Shown here: positions 30,139-33,357 of the stretch, in pieces
Layout: every line of letters begins with the position of its first letter
Position numbering within the stretch: the stretch's first letter is position 1
Assembly (NCBI GenBank): GCA_012518555.1
Contig: JAAYRW010000047.1
Location: forward strand, 1-33,357
Direction: 5' to 3'
DNA length: 33,357 nucleotides
Origin: Tissierellia bacterium
Lineage (GTDB): Bacteria > Bacillota > Clostridia > Tissierellales > Sedimentibacteraceae
Notes under the pieces: model-generated
Databases searched by the model: none
Told to the model about the DNA's origin: nothing
The model's input: the letters and a program-made list of their open reading frames with translations, nothing else
Program-made: the position numbers and the translations under genes

Positions 30139-31473
30139 ATGCGTATAGTTATAATAGGAGCCGTAGCAGCAGGAACTTCTGCAGCTACAGAAATAAGAAG
30201 AAATAACAAAGAGGCACAAATAATCGTTTATGAAAAAGATAAATATATCTCATATGCCGGTTGCGGTATGCCTTTCTATATAAGTAATGAAACAGAAAGT
30301 TTTGAAGAAATTGTTCCTCGTGATTCTAAGTTTTTTAAAGAAAATCATAATACGGACATTTTTGTTCAACATGAAGTATTGTCAATCAACCCTGAAAATA
30401 AAACAATAAAAGTTAAAAATTTAGTAACAGGAGAAATATTTGATGACAACTATGATAAACTTATAATTGCAACCGGGGCCATGGCTAGACTACCGGATAT
30501 AAAAGGTGCCCATGGGGATAAGGTGTTTTTGTTAAGAAATATAAACCATATGAATAATATTAAAAAATTTATAGAGAAAAATAAACCTAAATCAGCTCTT
30601 ATAATAGGAAGTGGATTCATAGGTCTTGAAATGTGCGAAAGCTTTAAGTATTTAGGAATGGATGTTACTATTATCGCCAGATCGAATATTTCTAAAGGAA
30701 TTGATCCGGATATGTCTGTCTATATAGAAGAGCATTTAAGGGAAAAAGGGGTCAATGTTTATACCAATACTCAAACTTTAGAAATAAACCATGAAGGCGC
30801 TATTATAGAAGACGGAAGTTTAATTAAGGCAGACTTAGTACTTTTAGCAACCGGTATAAAACCAAGTGTAGATTTGGCAAAAAATGCAGGAATTGAACTT
30901 GGAAAAACAGGTGGAATAAAAGTAGATAAACAGATGAGAACTAATATAGAAGATATTTACGCTTGTGGTGATTGTATAGAAATGTTTTATACTATAAACG
31001 AGGAAGCTGTATATAGACCCTTAGGTTCTACGGCAAATAAAACAGGTACTATTGCAGGAAGTAATGCCATAGGTAAGAAAGACGAATTTAAAGGAGTTAT
31101 GGGCACAGGCATATACAGGGTTTTTGATATGACTGTAGGGCAAACTGGATTTTCTGAAACAGAAGCAGCTAAATTAGGATATAGTACTGCAATTTCCATT
31201 GATTTAAGGCCTAATAAACCTCTTTATATGGGTGGAAGGCCTATGGCTATTAAGGCTGTAGCTGAAAAGGAAAGTGGGAGACTTTTAGGAGCTCAAATAA
31301 TTGGTTACGAAGGTGTTGATAGAAGATTGGATGTAATGGTAACAGCTATCAGTCTAAAAGCAACCGCCCAAGACTTAATGGATCTTGACCTTGCTTATTC
31401 ACCTCCCTATGCAACGCCGCGGGATCCTTTGTATTACACTGGAGCAAAATTAAGAGCAAAGATAGGAAAATAG
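30139..31473 (+). CDS. CoA-disulfide reductase / NADH oxidase-type flavoprotein
   Basis: Single-cysteine FAD-dependent pyridine nucleotide-disulfide reductase of 444 residues, reducing CoA disulfide or polysulfide, or oxygen to water, and serving redox and oxidative-stress balance. Active cysteine is C42 in YAGCGMPFYIS. FAD loop IIGAVAAGTSAA starts the protein; IIGSGFIGLEMCE is the NAD loop and DIYACGDC the FAD-binding Asp motif. The ATG at 30139 follows TTGGAGGAA; a TTG four codons upstream overlaps that ribosome site. It is transcribed alone, between two terminators. CoADR, NADH oxidase and persulfide-reductase roles cannot be separated here; no fused rhodanese domain is present. Confidence 0.88.
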   Translation: MRIVIIGAVAAGTSAATEIRRNNKEAQIIVYEKDKYISYAGCGMPFYISNETESFEEIVPRDSKFFKENHNTDIFVQHEVLSINPENKTIKVKNLVTGEIFDDNYDKLIIATGAMARLPDIKGAHGDKVFLLRNINHMNNIKKFIEKNKPKSALIIGSGFIGLEMCESFKYLGMDVTIIARSNISKGIDPDMSVYIEEHLREKGVNVYTNTQTLEINHEGAIIEDGSLIKADLVLLATGIKPSVDLAKNAGIELGKTGGIKVDKQMRTNIEDIYACGDCIEMFYTINEEAVYRPLGSTANKTGTIAGSNAIGKKDEFKGVMGTGIYRVFDMTVGQTGFSETEAAKLGYSTAISIDLRPNKPLYMGGRPMAIKAVAEKESGRLLGAQIIGYEGVDRRLDVMVTAISLKATAQDLMDLDLAYSPPYATPRDPLYYTGAKLRAKIGK

Positions 31474-31496
31474 CCCTCAAAATGAGGGCTTTTATG
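31473..31496. terminator. Terminator between convergent genes
   Basis: GCCCTCA (31473-31479) pairs with TGAGGGC (31483-31489), then TTTTATGTT. It overlaps the last base of the reductase stop and lies 12 bp beyond the end of bioY on the other strand. Confidence 0.75.
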
Positions 31497-31507
31497 TTGA
31501 GTTTAGA

Positions 31508-32065
31508 TTATCTTGACTTTTGATATACTGATAGCCTCTTCCCTAAAAATACTACGGTTACAGCTTTCAGAGTATCTCCCGGTATAAATGACAACATACC
31601 TAATTGAAGAATTTTATAAATACTGAAATTATTAGAAAGCATAATATTTAAAATGTAGTACATGTAGGGAAGACCGAAGGCATAAATAATTATGGTAGCT
31701 ATTAAAAGGGCAAGTGATAGATTTTTAGAGTTTAAGGGTTTTCCCTCTGTTAACTTACCAACTGCAAAGGCTGCTGCAACATAACCCATTAAGAAACCGA
31801 AACTGGGTTTTAGTATATGTTGCAATCCTCCAGAAAAGCCTGAAAATATAGGAAAGCCAACCAATCCTAACAACAAGTATGTTATTTGGGAAAACATAGC
31901 TTTTCTTGAACCTAAAATAAGACCTGACATAAGGACGAAAAAAGATTGAAGGGTAATAGGTACAGGACCTATAGGTATACTTATAAACGCGCCTACTGCC
32001 GTTAATGCTGTGAATATCGCTGTTTGGGTTATATCCCTAACACTTAAAACTTCTCTATTATACAT
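31508..32065 (-). CDS. bioY: Biotin ECF transporter substrate-binding component
   Basis: Biotin-capturing membrane protein of 185 residues with about six hydrophobic helices. Family wording is clear: FTALTAVGAFISIPIGPVPITLQSF (read as two runs), then GLVGFPIFSG and GGLQHILKPSFGFLMGY. The C-terminal helix ends with FIPGDTLKAV. AGGAGTAG precedes the ATG. It begins 12 bp after the birA stop, forming one operon behind a BirA operator. The energising EcfAAT proteins are not in the window. No biotin synthesis genes are present, consistent with uptake. Confidence 0.95.
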   Translation of the reverse strand: MYNREVLSVRDITQTAIFTALTAVGAFISIPIGPVPITLQSFFVLMSGLILGSRKAMFSQITYLLLGLVGFPIFSGFSGGLQHILKPSFGFLMGYVAAAFAVGKLTEGKPLNSKNLSLALLIATIIIYAFGLPYMYYILNIMLSNNFSIYKILQLGMLSFIPGDTLKAVTVVFLGKRLSVYQKSR

Positions 32066-32077
32066 AACTACTCCTAT

Positions 32078-33052
32078 TTATTTTTTTCTTATTGAAACTT
32101 CACCGGAATTTAAAGTTATTTTCTGCTTGTCGGCAGTAAAAATTACTAATCCGCCATATTCATCAATATCTATGGCATAACCTTTATGCCACTGATTATC
32201 CTTGCTATACAAAATATGTTCATTTAATATCATGGATCGTTCCTTGTATTCCTCAAGGAATTTTCTTTCTTCTAAATTTTTGCTGATTATTAATAAATTA
32301 TTGATAATTTCCGCAGCTAGTTGGTTTCTTATGGAATTATCTTTATGGCTTAAAATTGAGCCGGCAGTAGTTTGTAATTCCACAGGAAAAACTTCCTTTT
32401 TAGTTTTAACATTTATACCAATTCCCACTATAACACTATCCATCATACCGCTTTCGAAATTAGTAACTGCTTCTGTAAGTATGCCGCATACCTTTTTATC
32501 GTTAACAAATATATCATTTACCCACTTGATTTTAGCTACTTGGTAGGTAAGTTTTTCAATTGCCCGACATACGGCGACGGCAGCCGCTGTAGTTACAAGG
32601 ACTGAATTTTCAATATTAAGTTCCGGTTTTATAATAATGCTCATATAAATTCCTGAATCTGCTGGTGAGAAAAAGTCTCTTCCAAACCGTCCTCGCCCCT
32701 TGGTTTGCTCCTCTGCTACAATAACAGTTCCGTGTTCAGCCTGCTGGACTGCTATTAATTTTGCTTCAGAATTAGTAGATTCAATTGATTTGTAAAAGCT
32801 TATGGGGATAGTTTTAAATTCTTCCCTTAAATGTAATCTTATACCTTCTGAAGACAAAAGATCAGAATCCGGTGACAAGATATATCCTTTGTTTGCTGCT
32901 GAAGATATGGGATATCCTTCATCTTTTAAGGATTTAATTGCTTTCCAAATTGCTGTTCTGGATACTAGCAGTAAATCTGCCAAGTTTTGGCCGGAAATAT
33001 ATTTACCCTTGTTAGATTCTAAAATATGTAAAACTTTATTTTTCACTGTCAT
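32078..33052 (-). CDS. birA: Bifunctional biotin-protein ligase / biotin repressor
   Basis: Attaches biotin to carboxylases and represses biotin genes when holding biotinyl-AMP. It is the bifunctional class: an N-terminal winged helix (residues 1-60, GQNLADLLLVSRTAIWKAIKSL) is followed by the ligase domain with GRGRFGRDFFSP (biotinyl-AMP loop), KWVNDIFVNDKKVCGILTE, and a C-terminal SH3-like domain. ATG 33052 is chosen because GAGGTGAGG stands just before it; a GTG three codons upstream lies within that site. It is first gene of a birA-bioY operon with its own operator over the promoter, hence autoregulated. At 324 residues it is normal length. Confidence 0.95.
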   Translation of the reverse strand: MTVKNKVLHILESNKGKYISGQNLADLLLVSRTAIWKAIKSLKDEGYPISSAANKGYILSPDSDLLSSEGIRLHLREEFKTIPISFYKSIESTNSEAKLIAVQQAEHGTVIVAEEQTKGRGRFGRDFFSPADSGIYMSIIIKPELNIENSVLVTTAAAVAVCRAIEKLTYQVAKIKWVNDIFVNDKKVCGILTEAVTNFESGMMDSVIVGIGINVKTKKEVFPVELQTTAGSILSHKDNSIRNQLAAEIINNLLIISKNLEERKFLEEYKERSMILNEHILYSKDNQWHKGYAIDIDEYGGLVIFTADKQKITLNSGEVSIRKK

Positions 33053-33069
33053 AGTCCTCACCTCATCTA

Positions 33070-33098
33070 ATTATAAACAGAAGACATGGGGCTGTCAA
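33070..33098 (-). promoter_or_regulatory. Consensus sigma-A promoter of birA-bioY
   Basis: On the minus strand TTGACA (33098-33093), 17 bp spacer, TATAAT (33075-33070), both perfect consensus. Its -35 box lies within the inverted repeat of the BirA operator. Confidence 0.88.
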
Positions 33099-33120
33099 CC
33101 TAAAAAAACATTAGGTTGAC
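33094..33120. promoter_or_regulatory. BirA-type biotin operator
   Basis: GTCAACCTAA (33094-33103), 7 bases, then TTAGGTTGAC (33111-33120): a perfect 10-bp inverted repeat carrying GTCAACC/GGTTGAC half-sites 13 bp apart, close to known BirA sites. It overlaps the -35 box of birA, so the repressor bound there would block polymerase. Confidence 0.85.
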
Positions 33121-33131
33121 GAAACTTTTCG

Positions 33132-33157
33132 AAAAAACAAATGGACATTTGTTTTTT
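33132..33157. repeat. 12-bp inverted repeat upstream of the dipeptidase
   Basis: AAAAAACAAATG and CATTTGTTTTTT meet around two bases. It lies between the birA operator and the rightward dipeptidase gene. It could be a dimeric regulator site; no gene ends nearby for it to terminate. Confidence 0.55.
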
Positions 33158-33241
33158 ACTGGTTTTTTTATTGTAACTATATTTTTTGGTTATGTTAATA
33201 GGAGAACTATATAAATTTAAATAGAAGTGAGGAGTGATAAT

Positions 33242-33357
33242 TTGTTAGATGAGAAAATATTGGAAATGAAAGACCAAATTATTAAAAGTGTCCAAGAATC
33301 CGTAAGGATTAAAAGTGTTGAGGCTGAGTCAAAAAAAGGAATGCCTTTTGGAGAGGG
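33242..33357 (+). CDS. PepV-like M20 dipeptidase, 3'-truncated by window edge
   Basis: Only the first 38 complete codons are visible. The sequence LLDEKILEMKDQIIKSVQE, then SVRIKSVEAES and KKGMPFGEG, matches the N-terminus of PepV/Sapep-type zinc dipeptidases, whose opening helix and GMPFGEG turn are conserved. The start is TTG 33242, with GAGGAGTG 7 bases before it; no ATG is available at that position. The metal-binding residues lie beyond the window. Identification rests on this short stretch alone. Confidence 0.8.
   Translation, partial: MLDEKILEMKDQIIKSVQESVRIKSVEAESKKGMPFGE

Noticed and set aside
20500-33241. Antisense open frames such as 29552-29821 and 25543-25746
   Set aside because: They lie wholly opposite well-identified enzymes, lack ribosome sites, and have biased low-complexity compositions.

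Overview
The window comes from a low-GC, spore-forming, strictly anaerobic Firmicute of the Clostridia/Tissierellia type. The evidence is AT-rich sequence with strong GGAGG ribosome sites, a single-chain pyruvate:ferredoxin oxidoreductase, an oxygen-sensitive 4-hydroxybutyryl-CoA dehydratase, cysteine-rich proteins of spore-surface type, and a BioY-BirA biotin unit. I saw no rRNA, tRNA, insertion sequence, prophage or CRISPR array. All identifications rest on reading motifs, without database searches.

Layout. (1) 1-4609: the 3' two thirds of abfD (4-hydroxybutyryl-CoA dehydratase), then PFOR, closed by a perfect 20-bp-stem terminator. (2) 4705-17273: a GntR/FCD regulator divergent from a long catabolic cluster: IlvD/EDD dehydratase, 3-hydroxyacyl-CoA-dehydrogenase-family enzyme, UlaG-like lactonase, a four-subunit molybdenum hydroxylase (FAD, 2Fe-2S and a Mo subunit split into two genes), a TylF-type methyltransferase fusion, XdhC and MocA-HD maturation factors, and a beta-keto acid cleavage enzyme (BKACE). 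The lead gene has a near-consensus promoter with a palindromic operator just after the predicted start site. (3) 17315-19806: a ModE-like regulator divergent from a methyltransferase / ECF S-component / THEP1 NTPase cassette, with a near-perfect ModE-box palindrome between them. (4) 19914-21741: three minus-strand genes, one a Met-rich repeat protein with a damaged-looking 5' end, the other two probable spore-surface proteins. (5) 21896-29928: acoR and acoABXCL for acetoin cleavage, with paired upstream palindromes and a -24/-12 promoter. (6) 30139-33357: CoA-disulfide reductase/NADH oxidase, the bioY-birA unit under a BirA-type operator, and the start of a PepV-like dipeptidase.

How the genes may work together. 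In region 2 the Mo hydroxylase could oxidise a heterocycle or aldehyde, the lactonase open a ring, and the dehydratase and dehydrogenase produce a free beta-keto acid. BKACE would then cleave that with acetyl-CoA to acetoacetate and an acyl-CoA. PFOR and AbfD belong to the central fermentation of such products. The gene set matches no pathway I recognise: it has the nicotinate-dehydrogenase subunit layout but none of the downstream nicotinate genes. The ModE-linked cassette of region 3 is the best candidate for an undescribed molybdenum- or pterin-related system. Acetoin cleavage in region 5 would supply acetyl-CoA and acetaldehyde.
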